A stretch of DNA of 64,000 nucleotides from Gammaproteobacteria bacterium (GCA_030427085.1 JAUHXH010000003.1:248001-312000), one strand, 5' to 3'. Shown: positions 10,693-19,135, counted from the first letter of the stretch. Numbers and translations: made by a program. The notes: generated by a model from the letters alone, not told the origin.

Positions 10693-11381
10693 GCCGCTTC
10701 CCCGCAGAACTGAAAGCCGTGCTGTTCGACCTGGACGGCACACTGATCGACACCGCCAGCGAATTCGTGGTTACCGTGCAGCGCTTACGGGCAGAACACA
10801 GCCTGCCACCATTGCCCGAAGCGGATATCCGCTGCCAGGTTTCCAACGGGGGGCGCGCGTTAACCGCGTTGGCGCTGGAAGTCACCGAAGGCGAACCGGG
10901 CTTTGACGCCAACTGGCAACGCCTGCTGGCCATCTACAGCGAGGAACTGGGCAAGACTGCAACACTCTACCCCGGCCTGGCTGACCTGCTGGACCGGCTG
11001 GAAGCCGCTGGTATTGCCTGGGGTATTTCCACTAACAAACCCCGCCCCTACACCGAGCCGCTGGTGGCCGCACTGCAACTGGATACGCGCGCGGGCAGCG
11101 TGGTCTGCCCCGACGATGTGGGCGAGCGCAAACCCCACCCAGAGACCTTGTACCTCAATTGCCGCCACCTGGACTGTAGCCCCGCACAAGCCATCTATGT
11201 GGGCGACCACGCCCGCGATGTAGAAGCCGGGCGCCGCGCCGGGATGTACACTGTAGGGGCCGCCTGGGGTTACATCGCCCCGGGCGACGACCCTGCAGTA
11301 TGGGGCGCAAGCGCCCTACTGGCCGACAGTCGCGAACTGGAAGGCCTGATTTTCGACCGTCCTGCTGGAGCTACCCCATGA
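10689..11381 (+). CDS. mupP: HAD-family phosphatase, probable N-acetylmuramic acid 6-phosphate phosphatase MupP
   Basis: A HAD hydrolase of the phosphoglycolate-phosphatase type with nucleophile motif DLDGTLID at residues 14-21, STNKP near 115, and the acidic motif [13 protein letters not shown] towards the end. In Pseudomonas the gene between ubiG and yciK is mupP, which dephosphorylates MurNAc-6-phosphate in peptidoglycan recycling and influences beta-lactam response and fosfomycin tolerance. The same gene order here supports that identity. Sequence alone cannot separate MupP from Gph, which acts on phosphoglycolate. It overlaps the next gene by four bases. Confidence 0.8.
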   Translation: MSRFPAELKAVLFDLDGTLIDTASEFVVTVQRLRAEHSLPPLPEADIRCQVSNGGRALTALALEVTEGEPGFDANWQRLLAIYSEELGKTATLYPGLADLLDRLEAAGIAWGISTNKPRPYTEPLVAALQLDTRAGSVVCPDDVGERKPHPETLYLNCRHLDCSPAQAIYVGDHARDVEAGRRAGMYTVGAAWGYIAPGDDPAVWGASALLADSRELEGLIFDRPAGATP

Positions 11382-12142
11382 ACATCGCTCACTTGCCCGC
11401 GGGCTACGAAGGCGCCGCCAATCTTCTCGCCGACCGGGTGATTCTCGTTACTGGTGCTGGCGACGGTATCGGCCGCGCCGCAGCGTTGAGCTACGCTGCC
11501 CACGGCGCTACCGTGGTGCTGCTGGGTCGCACGGTGGAAAAACTGGAAGCGGTCTACGACGAAATCGAAACTGCCGGCGGCCCACAACCGGCCATCTTCC
11601 CGATGAACCTGGCCAGTGTTACGGAAGAGGATTGCCGCCAACTGGCCACCGCGCTGGAAGAAAACTTCGGCCGCCTGGATGGTTTGCTGCACAACGCCAG
11701 CGTGCTGGGCGAACGCCGCCCCATTGCCAGCGCCAGCGTGGATGCCTGGCAGGAAGTGATGCAGGTGAATGTGAACGCGCAGTTTCTGCTCACGCGCTAT
11801 CTGTTGCCGCTGCTGGAATCTGCACCGAAAGCGTCGGTGGTCTTTACCTCGTCCGGTGTTGGCCGCACCGGTCGCGCGTACTGGGGCGCCTACGCCGTCT
11901 CCAAGTTCGCTACCGAAGGCTTTATGCAGGTGCTCGCGAGCGAAATGGAAAACACCACGAGTATTCGCGTTAACTGTATCAACCCCGGCGCCACCAACAC
12001 AGCAATGCGCCGCGCCGCCTACCCCGGCGAACACCCCTCAGACAATCCCACGCCAGATGAAATAATGCCGCTTTATCTCTACCTGATGGGGGATGACAGT
12101 GTCGGTGTAAACGGGCAATCTTTCGACGCCCAGATCAAGTAA
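11378..12142 (+). CDS. yciK: YciK-type short-chain dehydrogenase
   Basis: A short-chain dehydrogenase/reductase of unknown substrate. The nucleotide-binding motif is TGAGDGIG at residues 25-32, NAS is near 105, and the catalytic Y-x-x-x-K is in YAVSKFATEGF. The start at 11378 overlaps the mupP stop as ATGA. The frame is open further upstream, but that part lies inside mupP. The 254 residues begin with the YciK-like leader that precedes the Rossmann fold by about 20 residues. The placement next to mupP is conserved in Pseudomonas, which suggests but does not prove a link to cell-wall or cofactor metabolism. Confidence 0.9.
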   Translation: MNIAHLPAGYEGAANLLADRVILVTGAGDGIGRAAALSYAAHGATVVLLGRTVEKLEAVYDEIETAGGPQPAIFPMNLASVTEEDCRQLATALEENFGRLDGLLHNASVLGERRPIASASVDAWQEVMQVNVNAQFLLTRYLLPLLESAPKASVVFTSSGVGRTGRAYWGAYAVSKFATEGFMQVLASEMENTTSIRVNCINPGATNTAMRRAAYPGEHPSDNPTPDEIMPLYLYLMGDDSVGVNGQSFDAQIK

Positions 12143-12143
12143 C

Positions 12144-12219
12144 GCCGGTATAGCTCAGTTGGTAGAGCAGCGCATTCGTAATGCGAAGGCCGTAGGTTCG
12201 ACTCCTATTACCGGCACCA
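12144..12219 (+). tRNA. tRNA-Thr, anticodon CGT
   Basis: All 76 bases of a tRNA are present, with encoded CCA. The acceptor is GCCGGTA paired with TACCGGC. The D arm is GCTC/GAGC, the anticodon loop is TTCGTAA with anticodon CGT, and the T arm is GTAGG/CCTAT around TTCGACT. It resembles E. coli thrW closely. The outermost anticodon-stem pair is G-A rather than Watson-Crick, as in thrW. It begins one base after the yciK stop codon, so it is probably processed from the same transcript. Confidence 0.97.
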
Positions 12220-12247
12220 TTCCCAACCCAGGCGGAACGAGCCAGCC

Positions 12248-13138
12248 TCAGCGCGCGGGCCGTCCACCCTTACGCGGCGGCCTGGAGCCCACCCGCTTGC
12301 CGAACTGGCGCTCCATCGCCTCCTGTTCTTTCACCGTACCGCGCTGGATATCCTTCATTTCCAGCTTGGCCATACGGTACAGGCTTTTTATTTCCTTGCG
12401 CTCCAGTTCGATCCACTGGCCAGACTTTACCTTGGAAGGAATGAAGACTTCGCCGTAGCGCACGCGCTTCAGGCGTGACACCGTCAGGCCCTGTGACTCC
12501 CACAGTCGGCGCACCTCGCGGTTGCGACCCTCCATGATCACCACGTAGTACCAACGGTTGATGCCCTCACCTTCACCGGGCTGGATATCGGTAAAACGGG
12601 CGGGGCCATCTTCCAACTCCACCCCTTCCATCAGGCGCTGTAGCATTTCTTCGTCTACCTCGCCCATCACCCGCACCATGTATTCCCGTTCGATATTTGA
12701 CGAGGGGTGCATCAGGGAGTTGGCGAGTTCGCCGTCGGTGGTGAACAGCAACAAACCGGAAGTGTTGTAGTCGAGCCGGCCAATGGAGATCCAGCGGCCG
12801 GTTTTCAATTTCGGCAGGCGCTCAAACACGGTGCGGCGCCCCTGCGGGTCCTTACGCGAACACACTTCACCCACTGGCTTGTGGTAGAGAATGCAGCGGG
12901 TTTTACTGGCGGGCGCGAGGTCGATGGGGCGACCATCGACGGCAATGCGGGCATTGCGACGCACGCGGTCACCCAGCGTCGCCTGTTTGCCATTGACCTG
13001 CACACGGCCGCTTTCAATCCAGCGCTCCATTTCCCGGCGCGAACCCAGGCCTGTGCCTGCGAGCACTTTCTGCAGCTTTTCGCCTTCACGGCGGGTGGCG
13101 GGTGTTTTGTCGTCGGCGTCTGTCACCGGATCAGGCAT
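12248..13138 (-). CDS. rluB: 23S rRNA pseudouridine(2605) synthase
   Basis: RluB converts U2605 of 23S rRNA to pseudouridine. An S4 RNA-binding domain covers about residues 20-70 ([22 protein letters not shown]). The catalytic domain has the nucleophile Asp123 in [14 protein letters not shown]. The C-terminus is basic and arginine/glycine-rich (PRKGGRPAR). The length of 296 is usual. It overlaps scpB by eight bases, the scpA-scpB-rluB operon common in gammaproteobacteria. Confidence 0.94.
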   Translation of the reverse strand: MPDPVTDADDKTPATRREGEKLQKVLAGTGLGSRREMERWIESGRVQVNGKQATLGDRVRRNARIAVDGRPIDLAPASKTRCILYHKPVGEVCSRKDPQGRRTVFERLPKLKTGRWISIGRLDYNTSGLLLFTTDGELANSLMHPSSNIEREYMVRVMGEVDEEMLQRLMEGVELEDGPARFTDIQPGEGEGINRWYYVVIMEGRNREVRRLWESQGLTVSRLKRVRYGEVFIPSKVKSGQWIELERKEIKSLYRMAKLEMKDIQRGTVKEQEAMERQFGKRVGSRPPRKGGRPAR

Positions 13139-14021
13139 CCTTGCGGTCTGTGTCGTCGAGTTCGGTATTCGGTTCGGCGTTCATTTCGGATTCGTGCTCT
13201 GCCGCGGTCTCATCCGGATCGGACTCACCGGGCGCGTCTTCCGCTACGGGTTCTAACGATTCAGTCGGAGGCGCATCGCCATCAGCCTCCACGGAGGTGC
13301 TTTCATCCGCCGGATGAAACTCCGTTCCGCCAACAACACTGAGAGAGGGACCAGATTCGGAAGCGGCGTCGCCCTCGACCAGTTCCGGCGCTTCAGCGCT
13401 GGCTTCGGCTTCCGTTTCGCCACCTTCCCCGGCGTCAGCCGGCGCATCTCCCTCGGGCAGGGGTTCGGTGAAGCCCAACTCGGCATTCAAGGTTTCCAGA
13501 TCGCGGATTTCCGCCAGTGCCGGCAATTGATCGAGATTCTTCAGGTTGAAGTAATCAAGAAATTGGCGGGTGGTGGCGTACATGGCCGGGCGGCCAGGCA
13601 CATCGCGATGGCCCACTACACGAATCCACTCCCGTTCGTGCAGGGTCTTGATGATGTTGGAGCTCACCGCTACGCCGCGGATCTCTTCGATCTCGCCGCG
13701 GGTAATAGGTTGGCGGTAGGCAATCAGCGCCAGGGTTTCCAGCAAGGCACGCGAGTACTTTTGCGGACGCTCATGCCACAGGCGGGCCACCCAGGGCGCC
13801 AGTGGCTGGCGCACCTGGAAGCGGAAGCCTGAGGACACTTCCTTCAACTCGTAACCGCGGCCGTCGCAGCGCTCCGCCACTTCTTCCAGTGCCTGACGAA
13901 TATCGGCGTTGTCGGGTCGCTCCGATTCCTCGAACAGTTCGGCCAACTGCGCCACGGTCAGGGGCTTGCCCGCCGCCAGCAGAGCCGCCTCCAGGATCTG
14001 CACCAGGGAAATCTCGGACAT
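13131..14021 (-). CDS. scpB: Segregation and condensation protein B
   Basis: ScpB is the kleisin-binding winged-helix partner of ScpA in the SMC-ScpAB condensin complex. The two winged-helix domains cover residues 1-180 ([59 protein letters not shown]). From about residue 190 to 296 the protein continues as a strongly acidic, low-complexity tail rich in E, D, A and S, much longer than the compact Bacillus protein. Such tails occur in Pseudomonas relatives; its role is unknown. One base separates it from scpA. Confidence 0.93.
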   Translation of the reverse strand: MSEISLVQILEAALLAAGKPLTVAQLAELFEESERPDNADIRQALEEVAERCDGRGYELKEVSSGFRFQVRQPLAPWVARLWHERPQKYSRALLETLALIAYRQPITRGEIEEIRGVAVSSNIIKTLHEREWIRVVGHRDVPGRPAMYATTRQFLDYFNLKNLDQLPALAEIRDLETLNAELGFTEPLPEGDAPADAGEGGETEAEASAEAPELVEGDAASESGPSLSVVGGTEFHPADESTSVEADGDAPPTESLEPVAEDAPGESDPDETAAEHESEMNAEPNTELDDTDRKDA

Positions 14022-14022
14022 G

Positions 14023-14907
14023 CTATTCAGACCTTGCTTTGATGTGGATGGGACCGAAGTTTTCAGTTTGTACGATCTCCACCAGGGATTCCTTGATCAG
14101 TTCCATCACAGCGAGGAAGGTGACCACTACGCCCAGCCGCCCCTCCTCGGCACGGAACAGGGATACGAAGGGCACGAATTGTTGGCCAGACAGCCGCTCC
14201 AGCACTTCCGACATACGCTCGCGGGTAGACAGGGCTTCCCGCTGGATCTGGTGGCTCTCGTACATATCGGCGCGGCGCAGCACTTCTGACAGGGCGACCA
14301 ACAGTTCCCGCATGTCCACGTCCGGATCGGGACGCTCGCGATTAATATCCGGCGGAGCGGCGCTGACCGGGAAGGTGTCGCGCTCCATGCGCGGCAAGTC
14401 CTCGATATCTTCCGCCGCCTTCTTGAAGCGCTCGTACTCCTGCAGGCGCCGGATCAGTTGCGCGCGCGGGTCTTCCTCTTCGTCATCGATTTCAGTCGAG
14501 CGCGGCAGCAACATGCGGGATTTGATCTCCGCCAGCATCGCTGCCATCAGCAGGTATTCCGCCGCCAGTTCGAACTGCATGGCATCCATCAGCTCCACGT
14601 ACTGCATGTACTGGGCGGTGATTTCGGACACATCGATTTCAAGGATGTCCAGGTTCTGCCGGCGAATCAGGTACAGCAGCAGGTCCAGCGGGCCCTCGAA
14701 AGCCTCCAGGAATACTTCCAGTGCCTGTGGCGGGATATACAGATCCTTGGGAAGCTCCGTCAGCGCCTGCCCCATCACCACCGCGAAGGGCATCTCCCCC
14801 TGCTGGGGCTGGCCGGGGCCATGTCGGGATGCGCTGTCGCCATCGGGCGACGCTCCCTCAACGGGCGCTACAGCGGGATTCTGGGTGTCTTCGGCGGTCA
14901 CGGGCAT
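14023..14907 (-). CDS. scpA: Segregation and condensation protein A (kleisin)
   Basis: ScpA bridges SMC heads in bacterial condensin. After a 55-residue disordered leader, the kleisin domain begins FLEAFEGPLDLLLYLIRRQNLDILEIDVSEIT. Middle helices follow (EYLLMAAMLAEIKSRMLLPR) with the C-terminal winged helix (VVVTFLAVMELIKE). ATG at 14907 gives 294 residues. A start at the internal ATG before PFAVVMGQ is possible, since the first 38 residues are low-complexity. No Smc gene is in the window. It starts the scpA-scpB-rluB transcript. Confidence 0.93.
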   Translation of the reverse strand: MPVTAEDTQNPAVAPVEGASPDGDSASRHGPGQPQQGEMPFAVVMGQALTELPKDLYIPPQALEVFLEAFEGPLDLLLYLIRRQNLDILEIDVSEITAQYMQYVELMDAMQFELAAEYLLMAAMLAEIKSRMLLPRSTEIDDEEEDPRAQLIRRLQEYERFKKAAEDIEDLPRMERDTFPVSAAPPDINRERPDPDVDMRELLVALSEVLRRADMYESHQIQREALSTRERMSEVLERLSGQQFVPFVSLFRAEEGRLGVVVTFLAVMELIKESLVEIVQTENFGPIHIKARSE

Positions 14908-15018
14908 TCCTGGGATGGTTCTGCCGGCATGATAACAGAGAGGGCTTGGCGCCGTGAATCGCCTCGGAGAACCAGAAACGCCAGATTGAAGCCATTTGGC
15001 ATCGGCCTACTGGCTCTA

Positions 15019-15411
15019 TTAATACCAGCTTTCTACCTGCAACTTCTTAACGCGTTTGAACTCGCGCGTATTACGGGTCACCAAGGAGGCGCTATGAGAC
15101 AACGCCGTCCCGGCGATGAGAAGATCATAAGGGCCTATAGGCAGGCCCCGCTGTTCAAGATCCACTCGAATTTGAGCCGCGACAGCTGCTTCCACAGGAC
15201 CAAAAGGCAAAACCTGCACGACGTCGACCAATGCGCGTAGCTGCTCGCTGCGCTTGGCTGGGGAGACAGACTTGGCAATGCCTACTTTCAACTCGTAAAG
15301 CACAACTGCGGGGATTGCGATGTCATTGGGGGACCGGCTCAACAGATTGTCAGATACGCGGCCCAGTCCCTTGAAGTGATAGATCAGCGTGTTGGTATCC
15401 AGCACCCACAC
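15019..15411 (-). CDS. vapC: VapC-type PIN-domain toxin
   Basis: A PIN-domain ribonuclease of the VapBC class. The acidic active-site residues are visible as LDTNTLIYHF (Asp4 region), AVVLYELKVGI (glutamate near 41), PIGPYDLLIAGTAL (aspartate near 95) and TRNTREFKRV near the end. The start is GTG at 15411, directly abutting the TAA of vapB. VapC proteins cleave tRNA or rRNA when the antitoxin is degraded; the target here is unknown. At 130 residues it is full length with no disruption. Confidence 0.9.
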   Translation of the reverse strand: MWVLDTNTLIYHFKGLGRVSDNLLSRSPNDIAIPAVVLYELKVGIAKSVSPAKRSEQLRALVDVVQVLPFGPVEAAVAAQIRVDLEQRGLPIGPYDLLIAGTALSHSASLVTRNTREFKRVKKLQVESWY

Positions 15412-15642
15412 TTAAAGACTCTCCCTACCCGTATCCGCTTGAGTGTCCCCGCGGATTTCCTCAAGGTCAGGAAAATCTGTCCAGCTTCCTGCCGCCTCCC
15501 GAACAGCGAGTGGCCAATCGTTTTCCAGCTTTTCCTGAATAACGGTGGCAATCCATTTGCTCTTGGAAAGACTCTGGGCTTTGGCTTCAGCCACCATTTT
15601 GGCCTCGAGCTCATCTTCAAGATAGATCGTGACTTGTCCCAT
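15412..15642 (-). CDS. vapB: VapB-like ribbon-helix-helix antitoxin
   Basis: A 76-residue protein whose first 45 residues (VTIYLEDELEAKMVAEAKAQ, then SLSKSKWIATVIQEKL) form a ribbon-helix-helix DNA-binding domain. The acidic C-terminal half (SWTDFPDLEEIRGD) would bind and block VapC. It directly precedes the PIN toxin with no intergenic base, the usual antitoxin-first order. Direct repeats upstream are a likely operator for autorepression. Neutralisation of VapC is inferred from context. Confidence 0.85.
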   Translation of the reverse strand: MGQVTIYLEDELEAKMVAEAKAQSLSKSKWIATVIQEKLENDWPLAVREAAGSWTDFPDLEEIRGDTQADTGRESL

Positions 15643-15662
15643 GACAGCTCACCTCAGATAAA

Positions 15663-15682
15663 TATATGTGTCAGTATATGTG
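15663..15682. promoter_or_regulatory. Direct repeats upstream of vapB, candidate antitoxin operator
   Basis: Two copies of TATATGTG (15663-15670 and 15675-15682) repeat with a 12-base period, 20 bases before the vapB start. Read on the coding strand they are CACATATA repeats and overlap a TATATT hexamer that could be the -10. Ribbon-helix-helix antitoxins commonly bind tandem short repeats over their own promoter. Binding is inferred. Confidence 0.5.
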
Positions 15683-15770
15683 CAGACTGGTAGTTAGCAA
15701 AGATCATAACCAGTCAGAGGAAGAAATGAGCACTTGGCGCTAACAGGCAGTTGGACAGAGCCTGCGGAAG

Positions 15771-15804
15771 GGAAAAAGCCCCGACCGTTTCAGATCACGG
15801 TCGG
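15771..15804 (-). terminator. Intrinsic terminator after the bacterioferritin genes
   Basis: On the minus strand an 8-base stem CCGACCGT / ACGGTCGG (15804-15797 with 15788-15781) surrounds an 8-base loop. It is followed by GGCTTTTTCC, a short U tract. It lies 12 bases beyond the bfr stop codon and would separate bfr transcription from vapBC. Confidence 0.8.
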
Positions 15805-15816
15805 AGCCAGAGTCAA

Positions 15817-16287
15817 TCAACCCATCTGTGACTGGGTGTAGTTCTGCAGACCAACCTTGTCGATCAGGCCCAGTTGCTTTTCCAGCCACCAGGCGTGGTC
15901 CACCTCGGTGTCTTCCAGCAATTTGGCAAGAATTTCGCGAGTCTGGTAGTCCTGCACATCTTCACAGAGCTTCATCACGTCTTTCAGGGCCGCATCCACC
16001 GCGTACTCCACATCGAGGTCGCTTTTCAGCATCTCCGGTACGGTGCTGCCAATGTTGATCGGCGCGCGCGTGACCATATCGGGCACACCCTCCAGAAACA
16101 GGATGCGCTCGATCAGAGCGGCAGCGTGCCCCTTTTCATCATCGAACTCATGATCGATGCGCTCATACAGCTTGTGCAGGCCCCAATCGTCGTACATACG
16201 TGAGTGAATGAAGTACTGGTCCATTGCCGCCAGTTCGAAACTCAGCAGGCCATTCAGCGCTGCGATTACCTTGTCGTTGCCTTTCAT
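15817..16287 (-). CDS. bfr: Bacterioferritin-family subunit with full ferroxidase centre but no haem methionine
   Basis: An iron-storage subunit of the 24-mer ferritin/bacterioferritin class, 156 residues. The ferroxidase ligands are present: Glu18, Glu51, His54, Glu94 and an E-x-x-H pair at 128/131 (one residue later than E. coli E127/H130). Position 52, the haem-ligating methionine of E. coli Bfr, is lysine (DDEKGH). It therefore resembles Pseudomonas FtnA (old name BfrA): iron-oxidising but probably unable to bind haem on its own. It follows the second bfr gene by 16 bases and is probably co-transcribed with it. Confidence 0.92.
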   Translation of the reverse strand: MKGNDKVIAALNGLLSFELAAMDQYFIHSRMYDDWGLHKLYERIDHEFDDEKGHAAALIERILFLEGVPDMVTRAPINIGSTVPEMLKSDLDVEYAVDAALKDVMKLCEDVQDYQTREILAKLLEDTEVDHAWWLEKQLGLIDKVGLQNYTQSQMG

Positions 16288-16303
16288 ATCCTTTCTCCCT
16301 GGC

Positions 16304-16774
16304 TCAGGATGACATTTGTGACTGCAGGTAGTTTTCCAGGCCGGCGTTGCCGATCAGGTACTGCTGCGCCTCAATCCAGTCCACGTGCTCCTCTTCGTAT
16401 TCGAGGATGTCTTCCAGCACCTCGCGGCTGACATAGTCCTGCACCTGCTCGCAGTAGGCGATGGCTTCGCGCAGCTTGGCCAGTTGCTCCACCTGAAGAT
16501 CCATGTCGCACTGCAGCATCTCTTCGGTGTGCTCACCGATTCGAATACGGTCGAGTTGCTGCAAGTTCGGCAGGCCCTCAAGGAACAGGATGCGCTCGAT
16601 CAGATCGTCCGCCTGCTTCATATCCTTGATGGACTTCTTGTAGCTCTTCTCGTTCAGGCCTTCCAGGCCCCAGTTACGGAACATCCGCGCATGGAGGAAG
16701 TACTGGTTGATAGAGGTCAGCTCCGTAGTCAGCTGGCCGTTCAACAGCGCAATGACCTTGGCGTCACCTTTCAT
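16304..16774 (-). CDS. bfr: Bacterioferritin subunit with haem methionine but degenerate ferroxidase centre
   Basis: A 156-residue bacterioferritin. Met52 (IKDMKQAD), the haem-bridging ligand, is present, as are Glu18, Glu127 and His130. Three ferroxidase positions are changed: residue 51 is Asp, 54 is Gln rather than His, and 94 is Gln rather than Glu. It complements the downstream subunit, which has the iron site but no Met52. A mixed 24-mer is the natural inference. A strong ribosome site (AAGGAG) precedes the ATG, and a good promoter lies upstream. Confidence 0.93.
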   Translation of the reverse strand: MKGDAKVIALLNGQLTTELTSINQYFLHARMFRNWGLEGLNEKSYKKSIKDMKQADDLIERILFLEGLPNLQQLDRIRIGEHTEEMLQCDMDLQVEQLAKLREAIAYCEQVQDYVSREVLEDILEYEEEHVDWIEAQQYLIGNAGLENYLQSQMSS

Positions 16775-16837
16775 GGGATTCTCCTTTATACCCGTGATTG
16801 GCGGCAGCTGGTGGTTCAGCCCCGCACATTGAAAGGC

Positions 16838-16865
16838 ATTGTAGTATTTTTTGCCCGATTGTCAA
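16838..16865 (-). promoter_or_regulatory. bfr operon promoter
   Basis: On the minus strand a perfect -35 TTGACA (16865-16860) is followed after 16 bases by TACAAT (16843-16838), close to the sigma-70 consensus. Transcription would start near 16831, leaving a leader of about 57 bases before the first bacterioferritin gene. Confidence 0.7.
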
Positions 16866-16902
16866 TTTTTTCTTTATTTTTCAATGACTTATGAATACCA
16901 AT

Positions 16903-16921
16903 CAGAAGTATTATCATTGCA
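16903..16921. promoter_or_regulatory. Candidate Fur box in the bfr / iron-uptake intergenic region
   Basis: Read on the minus strand this 19-base site contains the uninterrupted core AATGATAAT and matches the classic Fur box at about 12 of 19 positions by hand alignment. It lies between the divergent bfr and iron-uptake promoters. Fur binding is an inference supported by the iron genes on both sides. Confidence 0.45.
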
Positions 16922-16974
16922 CTTTTCAGTGTGAAGCAAGCGCCTGAAAGTAGGAAAAGACGTTCCATCGCAGA

Positions 16975-17003
16975 TTGTTAATGCAAATGACTATCAGTAT
17001 ACT
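16975..17003 (+). promoter_or_regulatory. Iron-uptake operon promoter with overlapping Fur box
   Basis: A -35 TTGTTA (16975-16980) and a -10 TATACT (16998-17003) are 17 bases apart. The spacer and part of the -10 (16983-17001) match the 19-base Fur consensus at about 13 positions. A repressor bound there would block RNA polymerase directly, the expected arrangement for an iron-repressed uptake operon. The first gene begins only nine bases after the -10, so its message would be nearly leaderless or start inside the annotated ORF. Confidence 0.55.
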
Positions 17004-17011
17004 TTCGCGTC

Positions 17012-17269
17012 ATGTTCAACGTCTTTCTCAGCATCATGCTGGCCGTACTCTCGGCCGGCCTGTGCCACCTTTGCGTACGCCATTGCCGCGGTAGCCGCGC
17101 GTGGGCTGTATTGCTCGCCGCGCTGCTCTGCCTAGGGCTCTCGTTCTACCTGGGGCAGGCCTTCGGCGGGTTGTGGGCCGGCATCTACACCCTACTGTCG
17201 GTGTATTTCATGGCGTGTATCGTGACTCCCTGGCTGGAGCTGTGGTGGGAGCGCCATCGTGCTGGCTAG
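17012..17269 (+). CDS. Small membrane protein, first gene of the PepSY/TonB iron operon
   Basis: An 85-residue hydrophobic protein with three likely membrane helices (residues about 1-20, 30-50 and 55-75) and a short basic tail. I do not recognise the family with confidence. Small membrane proteins of the DUF3325/DUF3649 kind commonly precede PepSY reductases in siderophore operons, and this one is in that position. It overlaps the next gene by 11 bases. Confidence 0.65.
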   Translation: MFNVFLSIMLAVLSAGLCHLCVRHCRGSRAWAVLLAALLCLGLSFYLGQAFGGLWAGIYTLLSVYFMACIVTPWLELWWERHRAG

Positions 17270-17525
17270 ATCATTGATTGCAGTGCTGCTGTCCATCCCC
17301 GCCACGGTAGCCGTGATCGGCGTTCTGCTGGCTATCACGCCGGCCGACAAGAGTCTGAGTGTTGCGTTGCTCCTGCTGGCCTTCCCGCTGTGGGTCGGCA
17401 TCGCCAGCGCCAGCTATCTACTGCAACGCCCTGCCGTCTCCGCCTTCGTGCTGATCGCCGTGTCTGCGCTGGGGCTTGGCCTGGTGCAGTGGCTGAAGTT
17501 TGCCGGATTGGCGGGTATTTCATGA
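17259..17525 (+). CDS. Small membrane protein, second gene of the iron operon
   Basis: An 88-residue protein with three hydrophobic segments (about 3-27, 34-55 and 59-80). It overlaps the preceding gene by 11 bases and the following PepSY gene by four (ATGA), so all three are probably translated together. The size, helix count and place resemble DUF3649-type accessory proteins of ferrisiderophore uptake, but this is a positional inference, not a motif match. Confidence 0.65.
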   Translation: MLARSLIAVLLSIPATVAVIGVLLAITPADKSLSVALLLLAFPLWVGIASASYLLQRPAVSAFVLIAVSALGLGLVQWLKFAGLAGIS

Positions 17526-19135
17526 AAGCGACTACCCTCAAAACCTTCCTCGACGTGCACACCTGGACCGGCCTCGGCGCGGGGATGGCACTGTTTATCT
17601 GCTTCTACACCGGCGCCCTCACAGTTTTCACCCACGAACTGGAAGACTGGGACACGATCAATGCCACGGCCCCGGCCGAGCAAAATTACCAGCAGGCGCA
17701 GCAACTGCTGGACACTACGCTGGCACAACACCCGAATTCTGCTGCCAGCGTACGACTGATTCTCTCCGAGCCAGATCAGCCCGGCCACCGCACGCGCTGG
17801 TTTGAACGTCAGGACGACGGAAGCTTCGAGGGAATGGAATTCAACCTGGCGAACAACGGCGAATTAATTCCCGTCGATCACGGCTCCCACCTGTCAGATT
17901 TCATCTACCGGCTTCACTACACGGCGGGCTTGCCCGCCTCTTTAGGACTGTATGTGCTGGGGTTTATTTGCGTGCTCTACGGTATCGCGCTGGTGTCCGG
18001 CGTGGTCATCTTCGCACCGAATTTTTTGAAAGACCTGTTCATCGTGCGGACCGGGCGCAACAAGAAACGCTTTTGGCTGGATACTCACAACGTGGTGGGG
18101 GTGCTGTCGTTACCCTGGCACGTGATGTTCGCCTGGAGTAGCGCTGTACTGGCGATCGGCACATTTATGCTCGCGCCATTTCAGTTCACCGTGTTTGAGG
18201 AAGACCTGATTGCTCTGCTCGGCCCCGAGCTGGGGCTGCCACCAGCCCTGGAAGTTACCGGAGAGCCAGCAGCAATGCTCAGCGTGGAGCAGATGATCGC
18301 GCTGGCCCAACGCGAACTCCCCGAGATGAAACCCTGGCGTTTGCGCTTTGCCAATGCCGGTGACCGCAACGGCTCGGTCATGGTCAGCGGCTGGGTGGAT
18401 ACCGATGCTCTGGTCAAATACGGCGCCGTCACCCTGACTACCGCAACCGGCGAGGTGCTCGGCGTATCCAACCCAGCCACTACCACGGCCGGCTCTACGT
18501 TTTATCGTGGGCTAATCGCACTGCACTACGCCGACTTCAGCGGCTACACCGTGCGCTGGGTCTATTTCCTGCTCGGGCTCGCCGGCGCTTTCCTGTTCTA
18601 TTCCGGCAATTTGCTCTGGGTAGAGAGCCGTCGCAAACGTCGGCAGGCGGCGCAAACCGGCAGTACCCTGTTTCTGGCTCGGCTCAATAGCGGCGTGTGC
18701 ATTGGCTGCATGGCCGGCGTATCTGCCGCCTTCCTGGCCAGTCGCGCACTGATCGGCTTCGATGAGCGGGAGGCTTTCACCGAGTGGGCCTACTTTGTAG
18801 TGTTTTTCGCCGCCATCGGCTGGTGTTTCCTGCGGCCCGTGGCCCGTGGCGCCCGCGACCTGCTCTACCTGAGCGCTGTATTCACGGCATTGATCCCGCT
18901 ATTTGATGCGATCTACGTGGGCCTGCCCTTCTGGCAGGCCATCGCGCTGGGGCACTGGGAAGTGATGTGGGTACAGTTGCTCTCGCTGATGGGCGCCCTC
19001 ACGTTCTGGTGGATGGGGCGTGCCGTACAACGCCGCGCCCTCCACGGGGATGCCAATAGCGTTTGGGCGCTGCCCCAAGGCTCTCGCTCGCCCGCCGGAG
19101 CCACCGCACCAGCCGAAGTACCGCTACCCGACTGA
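17522..19135 (+). CDS. PepSY-domain inner-membrane protein, probable ferrisiderophore reductase
   Basis: A 537-residue membrane protein beginning with the family signature FLDVHTWTGLGAGMALFICFYTGALTVF. Further helices are near 140-165, 200-225, 340-360 and four more near the C-terminus. HTWTG, HLSDFIYRLHYTAG and THNVVGVLSLPWHVMFAWS carry histidines that bind haem in relatives. PepSY_TM proteins such as FoxB and PiuB act in inner-membrane ferrisiderophore handling and reduction. ATG at 17522 is set by the ATGA overlap with the previous gene. A TonB-dependent receptor follows 89 bases downstream. Confidence 0.85.
   Translation: MKATTLKTFLDVHTWTGLGAGMALFICFYTGALTVFTHELEDWDTINATAPAEQNYQQAQQLLDTTLAQHPNSAASVRLILSEPDQPGHRTRWFERQDDGSFEGMEFNLANNGELIPVDHGSHLSDFIYRLHYTAGLPASLGLYVLGFICVLYGIALVSGVVIFAPNFLKDLFIVRTGRNKKRFWLDTHNVVGVLSLPWHVMFAWSSAVLAIGTFMLAPFQFTVFEEDLIALLGPELGLPPALEVTGEPAAMLSVEQMIALAQRELPEMKPWRLRFANAGDRNGSVMVSGWVDTDALVKYGAVTLTTATGEVLGVSNPATTTAGSTFYRGLIALHYADFSGYTVRWVYFLLGLAGAFLFYSGNLLWVESRRKRRQAAQTGSTLFLARLNSGVCIGCMAGVSAAFLASRALIGFDEREAFTEWAYFVVFFAAIGWCFLRPVARGARDLLYLSAVFTALIPLFDAIYVGLPFWQAIALGHWEVMWVQLLSLMGALTFWWMGRAVQRRALHGDANSVWALPQGSRSPAGATAPAEVPLPD

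Noticed and set aside
9490..10743. 417-residue open frame opposite mtaD, ubiG and mupP
   Set aside because: Crosses three coupled genes in reverse; composition typical of a shadow frame.
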